Shown: positions 35,580-45,770, counted from the stretch's first letter. The stretch: 64,000 nt of DNA from CAKZNE01 sp040222435 (GCA_965212245.1 OZ243107.1:3720001-3784000); one strand, 5' to 3'. Numbers and translations are program-made. Notes: a model not told the origin generated them from the letters alone.

Positions 35580-36779
35580 ATGCCGGCAGTATCCATAAAA
35601 GGGCAAACTATGCCCGAGTCTCCCATCCGTAAATTAGTTCCCTTTGCCGATAAGGCTAAAAGCCTGGGACGTAAAATCTACCAGTTGAATATAGGGCAAC
35701 CCGATATTCTAACTCCGCAGGCGGCCATTGATGCTGTGCGGATGGCTGATATAAAAGTTCTTGCATACAGTCACTCAGCTGGTTTCGAGTCTTATCGCAA
35801 CGGCCTCGCTGATTATTACGGTAAAGCAGGCATTGACATAACCCCGGATGATCTAATTGTAACCACCGGAGGCTCAGAAGCGATTCTCTTTACTTTGAAT
35901 ACTATTACCGACCCCGGTGATGAGATCATTATCCCCGAACCGTTTTATGCCAATTACAACGGCTTTGGTATTTCATCCGGTGTGAGTGTAGTACCGGTAA
36001 CCTCGCGCATTGAAGATGATTTTGCCCTGCCCCGTATCGAAGAATTTGAATCGCTCATCACTTCGCGTACCAAAGCTATAATGATCTGTAACCCCGGTAA
36101 CCCTACCGGTTATCTGTATTCAAAAGAAGAACTGGAGAGGTTGCGTGACCTGGTGATCCGCAATGATCTTTTCCTGATTGCGGATGAGGTATATCGTGAA
36201 TTTGCCTATGATGACGCAGTACACCACTCCATTATGAACCTGGAGGGCCTGGAGGAACATGCTATTATGATCGATTCAGTATCCAAGCGTTACAGTATGT
36301 GCGGAGCACGCATCGGTTGCATGGTTTCACGAAACAAGGAGGTTATGGCCACGGCAATGAAATATGCCCAGGCACGCCTGAGCCCTCCCACCCTGGCTCA
36401 AATTGCCAGCGAAGCAGCCCTCAGTACCGGTCCCCAATACTTTGCCGATGTAAAGGAAGAATATGTAAAGCGCAGAAATACTTTGGTAGATGGCTTAAAC
36501 TCCATTGAGGGAGTAAGCTGCCCAAAACCGAAAGGTGCCTTTTATGCTATGGCACAATTGCCGGTAGATAGTGCCGAACGCTTTGCCCAATGGCTGCTCT
36601 CTGCCTGGCAACTGGATAATGAAACCGTAATGCTGGCACCGGCTGAGGGCTTTTACGCCACCCCGGGTATGGGAGCCAATCAGGTGCGTTTGGCTTATGT
36701 ACTAAACAATGCTGCGTTGGAAAGGTCTGTGGAGATTTTACGCAAAGCCCTGCAAAACTACCCCGGTACTTTACTATAA
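35580..36779 (+). CDS. Pyridoxal-phosphate aminotransferase (class I/II)
   Basis: A fold-type I aminotransferase of the aspartate/aromatic group. The cofactor lysine is about residue 236 in SVSKRYSMCGARIGC. The phosphate- and substrate-binding motifs are TTGGSEAILF, CNPGNPTGYLYSKEELE, ADEVYREFAYD and, at the C-terminus, NQVRLAYVLN with the carboxylate-binding Arg. The 399-residue length fits. Which amino acid it uses is not clear from sequence; aspartate aminotransferase is the default guess. murB follows 6 bases later on the same strand. Confidence 0.9.
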   Translation: MPAVSIKGQTMPESPIRKLVPFADKAKSLGRKIYQLNIGQPDILTPQAAIDAVRMADIKVLAYSHSAGFESYRNGLADYYGKAGIDITPDDLIVTTGGSEAILFTLNTITDPGDEIIIPEPFYANYNGFGISSGVSVVPVTSRIEDDFALPRIEEFESLITSRTKAIMICNPGNPTGYLYSKEELERLRDLVIRNDLFLIADEVYREFAYDDAVHHSIMNLEGLEEHAIMIDSVSKRYSMCGARIGCMVSRNKEVMATAMKYAQARLSPPTLAQIASEAALSTGPQYFADVKEEYVKRRNTLVDGLNSIEGVSCPKPKGAFYAMAQLPVDSAERFAQWLLSAWQLDNETVMLAPAEGFYATPGMGANQVRLAYVLNNAALERSVEILRKALQNYPGTLL

Positions 36780-36785
36780 TCTGGT

Positions 36786-37811
36786 ATGATCACTATCCGT
36801 GAAAACGTATCTCTTAAGCCTTTCAATACTTTTGGAATTGATGTCAAGGGCCGCTATTTTACCGAAGCCCATTCCACAGAGGATTTACATGATATCCTTG
36901 ATCATAAGCTCTTTGGCAGCGTTCCCGTACTCTGGATGGGAGGTGGCAGTAATATATTACTGGTTGCCGATTTTGAAGGCTGGGTAGTTCGTCTTAATCT
37001 CCTGGGTAAAAAACAGGAAAGCGAGGAAAACGGCAAGATGATCGTTTCGGCCAATGCCGGTGAAAACTGGCATCAATTTGTTCAGTGGACCTTGCAGCAA
37101 AAGTTGGGCGGGCTTGAAAATCTTTCGCTCATTCCAGGCAATGTAGGCACAGCCCCCATGCAAAATATAGGTGCATACGGTGTGGAAATCAAAGATACTT
37201 TTCTAAAACTGGAGGCCCTGAATATTGAGAATGGTGAGCTGGAAACTTTTGACCGTAAGCAATGCGCCTTTGGGTACCGTGAGTCCGTATTTAAAAGAAG
37301 CCTCAAGGGGAAATACATTATTACGAAGGTATACTTTGCACTTACTCCAGAAGATTTCCATAAGGTAAACACACAGTATGGGGCTATTGAGGATGAACTG
37401 CAGCGTATGGGTAAAACTTCCAGTATCCATTCTGTTTCGGAGGCGGTGATAGCTATTCGAAGCAGCAAGCTCCCCAACCCCAGGGAAATTGGCAATTCCG
37501 GAAGTTTCTTTAAGAACCCGGTGGTAACCTCTGAGCAGGCGGAGGAATTGAAAAAAGCTTATCCTGACATTGTAGCCTACCCGGTTTCAGATACGGAGGT
37601 AAAACTGGCCGCAGGTTGGCTGATTGAAAAAGCAGGCTGGAAAGGTTACCGCAAGGGTGATGCCGGTGTACACCAAAAACAAGCGCTGGTATTGGTGAAC
37701 TATGGTAATGCTTCCGGCAGGGAAATTGTAGCTCTTTCAAAAGAGATTCAAGCTTCGGTATTTCATACCTTTGGTGTGCCTTTAGAAGCTGAAGTAAATA
37801 TTATTGGTTAA
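36786..37811 (+). CDS. murB: UDP-N-acetylenolpyruvoylglucosamine reductase MurB
   Basis: MurB reduces the enolpyruvyl group to give UDP-MurNAc, with FAD and NADPH. The FAD site is GGGSNILLV and GNVGTAPMQNIGAYGVE. The catalytic Ser is in GNSGSFFKNP, and the Tyr-containing CAFGYRESVFK places it in the type I (E. coli-like) group. The C-terminal EVNIIG is conserved. The 341 residues are complete. It follows the aminotransferase gene closely. Confidence 0.97.
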   Translation: MITIRENVSLKPFNTFGIDVKGRYFTEAHSTEDLHDILDHKLFGSVPVLWMGGGSNILLVADFEGWVVRLNLLGKKQESEENGKMIVSANAGENWHQFVQWTLQQKLGGLENLSLIPGNVGTAPMQNIGAYGVEIKDTFLKLEALNIENGELETFDRKQCAFGYRESVFKRSLKGKYIITKVYFALTPEDFHKVNTQYGAIEDELQRMGKTSSIHSVSEAVIAIRSSKLPNPREIGNSGSFFKNPVVTSEQAEELKKAYPDIVAYPVSDTEVKLAAGWLIEKAGWKGYRKGDAGVHQKQALVLVNYGNASGREIVALSKEIQASVFHTFGVPLEAEVNIIG

Positions 37812-37832
37812 GCGAATTTTAAGTAAGGGATT

Positions 37833-38042
37833 ATGACTGTTTTTTTGATTACCACATTATTGATTGGACTGGGATTTGCCGGTATTGCCATTAAGATATG
37901 GGCAAAGAAAGACGGTGAGTTTTCCGGCACCTGTGCCAGCAACAGCCCTTTCCTGAACAAGGAAGGCGAGCCCTGCAGCTTTTGTGGTGCCGCACCCAGT
38001 GAACAATGCAAAAACGAAGATAAAACGGCTAAGTCAGCCTGA
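37833..38042 (+). CDS. Small membrane protein with four cysteines (possible NqrM-like)
   Basis: The 69 residues start with a membrane segment (VFLITTLLIGLGFAGIAIKI). A basic residue cluster follows, then a cysteine-rich tail with Cys34, Cys48, Cys51 and Cys59 in GTCASN, EPCSFCG and EQCK. The layout, one N-terminal helix then G-x-C and C-x-x-C, resembles the Na+-NQR maturation factor NqrM, though the spacing differs. Bacteroidota homologues are usually annotated only as a membrane or secreted protein. The NqrM link is my inference, supported by the nqr operon elsewhere in this window. It lies 21 bases after murB. Confidence 0.65.
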   Translation: MTVFLITTLLIGLGFAGIAIKIWAKKDGEFSGTCASNSPFLNKEGEPCSFCGAAPSEQCKNEDKTAKSA

Positions 38043-38087
38043 ACATCCTTCTTTGTTTTTTATCTCGGTTAGAGTAGTTTAAAATAC

Positions 38088-41000
38088 TCAACTGTGTTTT
38101 TTAACATAAGCCACTAATTCAGGTACAAAGCGCTTGCTGCGTGCCATACTGATCTCAAGTTCTATCTGTCCCAAAAATGCACGCTTTTCTTCCGGGAATG
38201 TCAAAGTAACCTTACCCTCTGCCATTGGGTTAGCAGGTATGTAGGTGAATGATACTGAAGCATTCTTCATATTCAGCCGGGTTCTGATCCGCTCTTCAAT
38301 AGCATTTCCTATATCCGCAAAAAAACCTGGTGCCTCGTCTTCGCGGTTTATAGTTCCCGTATAAACAGAAGTTAGAAGATTTTCATTCACTTCCGTAATA
38401 TGCACTTTGCCCTGGTGATGAACATCCGGCTCAAAGGTGCTGATCAGTTGCCCTTTGGTTACCCGCATATCACTTTTCTCCAATGCGTTTATAGCTAACC
38501 CCAGTTCAAGCACCAATCCGAAAAATAATCTATTTGTACTTTCATAAAGCCCGGCCAGCATACCCTGCGGTGAAGCTTCGCCCTCTTTGGCCATTAGTGA
38601 ATTAAAATGACGGCATGGGCATTCTCCGACATGGAGATAAGGGAAGCTATTATCCATATAAAACGAACTGGTTTTACGTGCCCAGGTCCATTTACCACAC
38701 AGGTATAAGGTTTGCCCGCATACAACTACACTATAATCAAGGGTTCCGGTAAACGAATTTGAAGCCTGTCCGGAAATACCACGCTCACTAAAGGTAATAG
38801 AACCGGTTAAGCCGGGAATACCGGCAATCGATAAAGTTGTGTTGCCGGTAAGCCGGAATCCATTAGCATTAATATCCCCTTTTACATGCCCTGAAATATT
38901 AAAGGGGCTGCCTGCCGGCAATAATTGAAAATCAGCATCAATCGAAAAGTGATCTGCGTGCAGCCTTACGTCAGCATTTATAACCGGATTACCGTTTATA
39001 AACCGCAAAAGGTATAAGCTAAACCGACCATTTGCCGCTCCGTTAAAAGCAGCTTTAAAGTTCAGCTCCATATCCAGAAGGCCGGCTATGGTACTACTTT
39101 TCAGTTCCGTTGACAATTCCTGAGTTACAGGGTATATCCTTGTTGTAGACGAATAATCCGTAAACGCTACCGGGATGTTCCCCTTCATTTCCAGGTGACT
39201 AGCCTCTACCTTGATACTAAAACCCACTTTTCTTCCGAGTATCGTAAGTGAGAGCTTTATCTCTTCGGCACCTAATACAGCGGTACCTTCAGCGGAGAAG
39301 ATCAGGAGTTTTCCTTTAATACCTCCTCCCAAACTGAAGCGATCAACGGACAGACCACCATCAAAATTGGCGGTTGACCTGATATAGATCAATTCTCCTA
39401 ACTCCAGGAGATTGAAAGCTCCCAGAAGTTTAATTTGCCTGCGATCGTTTGAGATGAGGGCAGTTCCGTCAATAGCGGTAAGGCCCAGCAAAGAAATATT
39501 TACATGCCCCATGTCCACCTCCTCTTCCTTCAGGCCCAGGGTATAATTAAATGCCGCCTGGTAAATAAACATCTGGCCATTTACCTGGCCGGAAATGCTT
39601 TCGCTATCCACATCAATATTACCTTTAAGCTCAACAGAGCCCACCTTTATGGTGCTATCACCCTTGAGTTCAAAACGAACAGTACTTATTCGTCCGCTCA
39701 TATACCCATTCCAGGTAATAGGACTGCCCTCCGGCAAGAGATTAAAGTTCCCGTTAAAACGAAGTCCCTGCTCGTCTATTTCGGTTTCCTGGCTAAAGAC
39801 AGGTTTTGGATTAATAGCTTCGGCAATCCAAACGTCCAGGGTACCACGGGCACCTATGCGTGAAGCCTGGATACCCGCTTCAAAATAGCTGCGTACCCGT
39901 ATAAAACCTTCCGCCAGGTCAGCGGTGAATAATGCAATTACCGCGGTTTCGGGAATTACCGAAACATTGGTTTTTAAGGCGGCCCACCCAATCTTTGCTT
40001 CACCATTGGTAACCACAGCATTGTGCGGTTTTCCCTTGTATTGCACGGTACCTTCGGTTAAGGTAAAAGTGGTTTCAGCGGAGAGGAACTTCAGGGACAT
40101 ATCGATACCTGTCTTGTCCATATCCAGAGAGCCGCGCAGAGCGAACATCGCAAAGCGTCCTTCTATTTCACCGGAAATGGCCAGGTCATCACTGGTAATC
40201 TTTCCGCATATAGGCCTTACGGTACGCAGGCTAAAAAGCTCGTTACCGGGCAATAAATCAAAAACACCTTCAATCTGAAGTGCTTCCTGGTTAGCACTGG
40301 CATTAATTTCACCCGAGAACAGGGTATGTCCCAGAACCTGAAAATGAGTCTTACCCCTTCCTTTAAGTGCAAAGGGATGTTCTGGTGGGTCTATCTGCAG
40401 GGTAGCCAAAAGGTGTACATCAAAGAGTTCCGCCACCGTTCCGTTCAACAGAAAGCCGGTATTAAAGCGCTTTGAATCCAGAGCCACCAGGCCAAATGCC
40501 ACGTCAAATGAGGTATATTCTGTTTTCCACTTTCCCTTCGCAAACAAGATCAAACCCTTATCATCTTTGGTAATGGGTTTACCTTCCGGGGAAGGAAGAA
40601 TCGTCATGAGCGCATTGGCACCCTCAGCATCCAGATCCAGTTTCTGATAGCCATTCAGCGCCAGGAACTCATAGGGCGATACCGCCAGGTAGGCTCCCTG
40701 CACGGTGATCCCCATAAAATCGGACATTACTTCGCCTTTGCCATGGCGATATTTCAGCGGAATGGACTGCATCAATTCTACAATGTCAAAAAACTTGATC
40801 CCGTTCAATATATAGGCCATCAGCTGATATGCTGAAATGACGGGCAGGCCTTCTTTAAGCCCCAGCACTTTTTTACCAAGGTATTTTCCGGTGGAGATGT
40901 AATTAGGACCTACCGTAAACCGCAAATTGAAATTCTCATATTGCTGGTTGGGGTTTAATCGGAATTTCGGATCAGAAAAGAACTTTACCAGGTCCTTCAG

Positions 41001-44000
41001 CATACCACCAGCTTCTTTCAGGTCCAGGGAGGGTTCAGGGAACTCAAAGCTGGATTCCACCGTAATATCACCCAGCCCATAGTAGTCAATCGCCAACTTT
41101 TTGTAAAAAGCCGGTACCGGAATGGGTACCTGGGTTTGCCAGATGATAAAGATCAACAGATCGTGTACGCTTAGTCTGCGCCTGAATTTTGCCGGATTGC
41201 CCAGGTATTTGTCCCAGGATTCATCCATAAATACGGATGCCACTAAAGTGGGCAAATCAAACGTATCAAAATCAGCGTCTACCCGCACAGAAAACAGTTG
41301 ACCGGAAAAGTAAGAGCCAATGGAAAAACCCCGTAATTCAAAGGCCGGTATCATCAAAGAAGGCATAGGTTGTACCATCAACAAGCGGATACCTGGTTCT
41401 GCACGAAGGCCAAATTCAAAACTCCCGCCTGGTTTCATGGCTATTTCCACATCAAATTCTTTGGGAATCTTCGGGTTGAGATACTCTGTGAACGACTCCG
41501 GCATACGTTTGACCTTACCTGAAATGGCTTCCAGCATATCACGCAAAGCTGGTGGCCATTCAATGCCTATAAAAGTTTCCAGTTTTTTCCATTCCAGCTT
41601 CCGGTCGTCACCGGTACCGCTGATGAATTGAGGTGGGTTGCTGAGAGGTATGGGAAGAGTTTCCGGTAAATTTTCCGCTACCTTCTTTAAATTCCCGGCT
41701 TTGAGCAATGTTTTGAGTAAATCCAAAGGAATGGCAGGATCCTTTTTGATCTTGAATCCAGCCTTAGCTTCAAAACCTCCCTTGGACATATTGATTTCAA
41801 GAACCGGTTTCTTGAACCAGATGCTTCCGTATTTGCCGGGATCACTCTCAGGACCAAATTCCAGTGCCCAATGATCTTTATCGGCTTCTGATAAAACGCT
41901 TATAGGGATATGGGTAAGAGAAATTCCTGCGGATACTTTACCGGAGGTCATACCTGCCTTAAAAGTTATACTCAGTGGTTTAACTTTATCTCTTGCCTGG
42001 GGATCATAGGTATCAAAGAGTTTGATCTTAGGCTCTCCTGATTCTGAGGCTTCTGTTCCAAACAGCTTATTCAGGTTTTCCGGCAAGTAATAGGACAGTG
42101 TAGCCTTAACGCCCACTGATTTTCCGGAAATCACCAACTTCATATCACCCAGCTTGAAGCGCGCTTTGCCGGTTTTAAAAGGTTCTACGGATTCTCCCAC
42201 AGCGGGTAAGGTGATGCTCGGTATTTCGTAGTCTATAACTTCGTCTTTCCACACAATCCAGGATTCTTCACCGGCTATGTGAAGTCCTACCTTCAAACCC
42301 GCTTCCGGCAACACCTTCTTCAATTCGGGGATCAGCTTGGTAAATTGCAGCTGGAAGTCGGCATCAAAAGACCACTGCGAAGATTTATATTGGATCTTGA
42401 GCAGATCCAGGGTAAATTTCATTTCTGACCATTCTACTCCACCTTCCGGTAAAAACCGGTACGGCAATAATAGTGGTATGCCAGACATGGTACCACTTCC
42501 TTCGTCAGGTTTAAAATGGAGGGAATATTCTTTGTCTCCCGTTTTTGCTTCTATGGTAAGGGTGCCTACCATATCCAGCAGCCAGCTTTTTTCCGTACCT
42601 GTTTCCAGCTCTGCCAGTTGCAAACCACCCTGCAGTTCCACCGACCATTCGTAACCTTTCTCCGTTTTGGCCACCTTCACCTTAAGTTCTCTGTACGCCA
42701 ATCTGCCCAGTCCGGAAAATTCCAAATGCGACTGCGCTTTTACGGTTAGCTCCAGTGATTTTTTTCCGGAATCCAGAGCTACCGCTACCGAGTCCAGCCG
42801 TACATCCAACACTTCCCGGGGGATAATCTGTAATTTTTCAGGGAGTAGCTCGCCTAAGGATATGCCTTTCTCAAAGCTTAGACCTCCTTCAAAAAACCAG
42901 GCTTTACCGGAAACTCCGGCTTTTACAAACACTTCTGTTTTTTCACCCAGCTCCATCACTCCCATTAAACGAAGGCTCTTATCCGGTACCGAACCGGATT
43001 CATAGGAAAAGCCCAAACCCACCTGTGTCAGTTTCACATCAAATAAGCCCACGGATATGGTTAGGTCACTTCCCAGTTCACCTTCAAAATGGAACTTTAC
43101 GTTTTGCCCTGTTTTTTCCCCTCCTATGCTAAGCCCTGTCACTGCTACTTCAGGAAGATCGGGCAAATCCGGTACCAGGCCTTTTACAAATTGGGTAAGG
43201 CTTACATATGAGCCATTGGCCAGTGAACTGTTAAACCCGAGGGTACCGCCATAAAATCCCAGGGTGGTATCAATACGCCCTACGGCTGCCTGGCTATTGA
43301 AAAACAAAGATCCTCTTGCCTCTGCATTTAATGTTACATGATCTTCAAAGGGGTTGTAAACCGCGAAATTGAGATGGATATCCCCCAGGGAGAACTCATT
43401 GCTAAGCAATGGCAAACGATGTTCTTTGGCAATACTAAATTCCGCTGACAGTGAATACGGTTTTAAGGATTTTGTATGGATTTCCACGGATACCCGCTCC
43501 AGGGCCACATCTGTTATACCTGGAAAATCATCGGGCAAGGCACCATCAGGCGATTTTCCGCCCAAAAGCGCTGCAAAATTACTGAGACCGTAGCGGGACA
43601 CTTCGCCCAGTTCGCTTTCCACGGATATCATTCCCGGGTTTTGTACCGGAAGCATGGCATAAATAGGTATTTTAGGAACCGGAGAATCCGTGAATTCCAA
43701 TTCTCCATACAGGCGACTGACGGATATGGTACTGAACGAAACAATCTGATCTTTTATTCCTGCATTAAACAGCCCGATGATATCAAACCCGGTGGCTCCT
43801 TTAATGGATCCAAAGGATTTTTCAAGTACCTCGGTACGCAGACGCATACGCGGCACATCATCGATCAGTTGAATGGGTCCGCTAAGTTTCATGGTCTTAC
43901 CGCTCAAAAACTCAGCTACCCAATCCAGTGATTCTTCTATGGTAAGTGTGGCCGTAAAATACAGGCCTTTTTTAATACGGTCATCGTACTCCCTGTGGTA

Positions 44001-44462
44001 GTTGTGCCGGGCAAATTTTTCCTGAAGGTGTTCCAGTTCCTTATAATTACCTTCTTCATAAGTGGATTGTAATATAAAATGCGGCTCTTTCAGCTTTGTG
44101 TAACTGGCCGTTGTATTGGCTATACTTGTATAACTTGTACTCAGCTTATAATCTGTGGTTTTATTATGAATATCCACTGTTACCTGTACGCGGTTCTCTT
44201 CATCCAGGTAAAACTCACAACCGGCTACGCACCCTTTCAGGTTCATGAATGGTCCCGGTACCCTGGCAGATACAATTTCTACCTTGTTCTCTTTAAGGCC
44301 AGGTTTATCAGCCTGCAATAACTGCAGCTTATCCGAGCCCATAAAATTCCGGAGCAGCTTTGAAACAGCTTCTGACTCCAAACCCTTCCCCGTAATTAAA
44401 AATTCTCCGGTCTCCTCATTCCAGGCTTGCTTTAACTTATCGTATAACTCTTTGATATCCAT
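38088..44462 (-). CDS. Giant beta-rich repeat protein, 2124 residues, unknown function
   Basis: I do not recognise the family for certain. There is no signal peptide or membrane anchor: it begins MDIKELYDKLKQAWNEETGE. Almost the whole length is alternating strands rich in Leu, Gly, Asp and Ser. A repeating module in the C-terminal half is marked by F-x-L-L motifs, FDLLPGNELF, FNLLPEGSPI, FNLLELGELI and FQLLPAGSPF, at about residues 1401, 1572, 1681 and 1843. It may relate to large DUF6603-type proteins or to AsmA/TamB/bridge-like lipid-transfer folds; both are guesses. Four cysteines are clustered near residue 1925 (CGQTLYLCGKW, GECPCRH). It starts 15 bases after the nuclease-fold gene and is likely cotranscribed with it. 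Confidence 0.75.
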   Translation of the reverse strand: MDIKELYDKLKQAWNEETGEFLITGKGLESEAVSKLLRNFMGSDKLQLLQADKPGLKENKVEIVSARVPGPFMNLKGCVAGCEFYLDEENRVQVTVDIHNKTTDYKLSTSYTSIANTTASYTKLKEPHFILQSTYEEGNYKELEHLQEKFARHNYHREYDDRIKKGLYFTATLTIEESLDWVAEFLSGKTMKLSGPIQLIDDVPRMRLRTEVLEKSFGSIKGATGFDIIGLFNAGIKDQIVSFSTISVSRLYGELEFTDSPVPKIPIYAMLPVQNPGMISVESELGEVSRYGLSNFAALLGGKSPDGALPDDFPGITDVALERVSVEIHTKSLKPYSLSAEFSIAKEHRLPLLSNEFSLGDIHLNFAVYNPFEDHVTLNAEARGSLFFNSQAAVGRIDTTLGFYGGTLGFNSSLANGSYVSLTQFVKGLVPDLPDLPEVAVTGLSIGGEKTGQNVKFHFEGELGSDLTISVGLFDVKLTQVGLGFSYESGSVPDKSLRLMGVMELGEKTEVFVKAGVSGKAWFFEGGLSFEKGISLGELLPEKLQIIPREVLDVRLDSVAVALDSGKKSLELTVKAQSHLEFSGLGRLAYRELKVKVAKTEKGYEWSVELQGGLQLAELETGTEKSWLLDMVGTLTIEAKTGDKEYSLHFKPDEGSGTMSGIPLLLPYRFLPEGGVEWSEMKFTLDLLKIQYKSSQWSFDADFQLQFTKLIPELKKVLPEAGLKVGLHIAGEESWIVWKDEVIDYEIPSITLPAVGESVEPFKTGKARFKLGDMKLVISGKSVGVKATLSYYLPENLNKLFGTEASESGEPKIKLFDTYDPQARDKVKPLSITFKAGMTSGKVSAGISLTHIPISVLSEADKDHWALEFGPESDPGKYGSIWFKKPVLEINMSKGGFEAKAGFKIKKDPAIPLDLLKTLLKAGNLKKVAENLPETLPIPLSNPPQFISGTGDDRKLEWKKLETFIGIEWPPALRDMLEAISGKVKRMPESFTEYLNPKIPKEFDVEIAMKPGGSFEFGLRAEPGIRLLMVQPMPSLMIPAFELRGFSIGSYFSGQLFSVRVDADFDTFDLPTLVASVFMDESWDKYLGNPAKFRRRLSVHDLLIFIIWQTQVPIPVPAFYKKLAIDYYGLGDITVESSFEFPEPSLDLKEAGGMLKDLVKFFSDPKFRLNPNQQYENFNLRFTVGPNYISTGKYLGKKVLGLKEGLPVISAYQLMAYILNGIKFFDIVELMQSIPLKYRHGKGEVMSDFMGITVQGAYLAVSPYEFLALNGYQKLDLDAEGANALMTILPSPEGKPITKDDKGLILFAKGKWKTEYTSFDVAFGLVALDSKRFNTGFLLNGTVAELFDVHLLATLQIDPPEHPFALKGRGKTHFQVLGHTLFSGEINASANQEALQIEGVFDLLPGNELFSLRTVRPICGKITSDDLAISGEIEGRFAMFALRGSLDMDKTGIDMSLKFLSAETTFTLTEGTVQYKGKPHNAVVTNGEAKIGWAALKTNVSVIPETAVIALFTADLAEGFIRVRSYFEAGIQASRIGARGTLDVWIAEAINPKPVFSQETEIDEQGLRFNGNFNLLPEGSPITWNGYMSGRISTVRFELKGDSTIKVGSVELKGNIDVDSESISGQVNGQMFIYQAAFNYTLGLKEEEVDMGHVNISLLGLTAIDGTALISNDRRQIKLLGAFNLLELGELIYIRSTANFDGGLSVDRFSLGGGIKGKLLIFSAEGTAVLGAEEIKLSLTILGRKVGFSIKVEASHLEMKGNIPVAFTDYSSTTRIYPVTQELSTELKSSTIAGLLDMELNFKAAFNGAANGRFSLYLLRFINGNPVINADVRLHADHFSIDADFQLLPAGSPFNISGHVKGDINANGFRLTGNTTLSIAGIPGLTGSITFSERGISGQASNSFTGTLDYSVVVCGQTLYLCGKWTWARKTSSFYMDNSFPYLHVGECPCRHFNSLMAKEGEASPQGMLAGLYESTNRLFFGLVLELGLAINALEKSDMRVTKGQLISTFEPDVHHQGKVHITEVNENLLTSVYTGTINREDEAPGFFADIGNAIEERIRTRLNMKNASVSFTYIPANPMAEGKVTLTFPEEKRAFLGQIELEISMARSKRFVPELVAYVKKHS

Positions 44463-44477
44463 GTGTGGTAAATGCTA

Positions 44478-45770
44478 TTAGGTGAGCGTAAGCGTAACCG
44501 GAAGGTGATCGCTGAGAATTTGCCGGGTAAGTAATAGCGCATCATTAAACCCCAAATTACTGGTTCCATTTAATACATTCTGAAAATGATTTACCAGGCT
44601 TCCGGCCTTGGCCAACTCATCGTTAAGGTATTTGACCACTTCATCGTATTTCCTTTTTTGAAGTTTGTTTTTAAGAACTCTTAAGGCCGATTCATCAATC
44701 TTCATATTGTTAACCGGGGCTGTTTCAATTTCCTCCAACATAAGAGCCCTGTCCTTTTTTCTAATATAAGGGCTGGTGAACATTTTCCCCAGCTTCTTAG
44801 CCGCCATTTCACGGATGATCTCAATGAGATCATCCATAACCGCCAAACTACCACTGTTAATGAGGTAATTTCTCAATTTTGCTTCCTTGATCAGCTTATT
44901 CGGAATATCCACCACTTTACTGGCCTTATTCCGTGTTGATTTTACTATGAAATTATCATAACACGCATTACGCAGTTCAAGGGTATTGTTATATGAGCCA
45001 TCCTTGGTACTGTCCCAGTATTTAAGGTAGGTGTTTTCAGTTAGCATTGTTTTATAGCCCGCATAAGCCTTGTAGGCCTTATCATCCTTATTGGGGTCAG
45101 CATTAAAATCTCCCGTCACCACCACCTCTTTTATATCAAATGGACCTTCATTTGTTTTAAGGTCAAACCCCTTCTTAATATAATCTGCGGTTCCCGCATC
45201 TTCCATTATGCCTCCGGGGTAGCTGTTATTCCCAAAACGCCCGGCCATATTGTGCCACGCCAGCACGGCTGTTTTTTTACCACTCTCATCGCAAAACAGG
45301 CCTGCTCCCAGGGGCCGTTCCTTTCCATATTGATAAGGAAATGTTAACAGCGGTATCGCGTATTCAACATTATAAAAGGATCCATTCTTTACATAACGGC
45401 TACTTTGCTGATAGTCTTCCACTTTCACAAGTGTTTCCTTCGCCAGCGAATCATAGTCATACATTTTCCATTGAGCCTTTTTTAATACATAAGGGGTTAC
45501 TTTTTCGTAGCGGTACAGGAATACATACACTTCAAGAAAATTATGATCCGAGACGTTAAAACCATAATACTGTTTATGTTTTTGCTGCAGAATTTCACAT
45601 AACAGGCGTGCTATGGTAATGGCCACTTCCGGCTTAGTAGTTTTAATTTCTATGAGTACCACAATATCAGCATCACTATCAGCAATAATATCCACTACCG
45701 TATTTACCTGTGCTTCATAAGCTGAACGTTTATTACCAAATTGCTCGATGTTCCAGGTGAAAATTTTCAT
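44478..45770 (-). CDS. Endonuclease/exonuclease/phosphatase (EEP) superfamily protein
   Basis: The EEP catalytic set is complete: WNIEQFG at the start, Glu in VVLIEIKTTK, His in WHNMAGRFG, VTGDFNADP and the final SDHLPVTL. It therefore has the fold used by DNase I, exonuclease III and several toxins. A helical, charged region of about 130 residues (roughly 285-415) is inserted between the Asp-Asn region ACYDNFI and the terminal SDH motif, which is unusual. No signal peptide is visible, so the protein is cytosolic or delivered by other means. It is upstream of and coupled to the giant gene. Whether it cuts nucleic acid or another phosphoester is unknown. Confidence 0.85.
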   Translation of the reverse strand: MKIFTWNIEQFGNKRSAYEAQVNTVVDIIADSDADIVVLIEIKTTKPEVAITIARLLCEILQQKHKQYYGFNVSDHNFLEVYVFLYRYEKVTPYVLKKAQWKMYDYDSLAKETLVKVEDYQQSSRYVKNGSFYNVEYAIPLLTFPYQYGKERPLGAGLFCDESGKKTAVLAWHNMAGRFGNNSYPGGIMEDAGTADYIKKGFDLKTNEGPFDIKEVVVTGDFNADPNKDDKAYKAYAGYKTMLTENTYLKYWDSTKDGSYNNTLELRNACYDNFIVKSTRNKASKVVDIPNKLIKEAKLRNYLINSGSLAVMDDLIEIIREMAAKKLGKMFTSPYIRKKDRALMLEEIETAPVNNMKIDESALRVLKNKLQKRKYDEVVKYLNDELAKAGSLVNHFQNVLNGTSNLGFNDALLLTRQILSDHLPVTLTLT

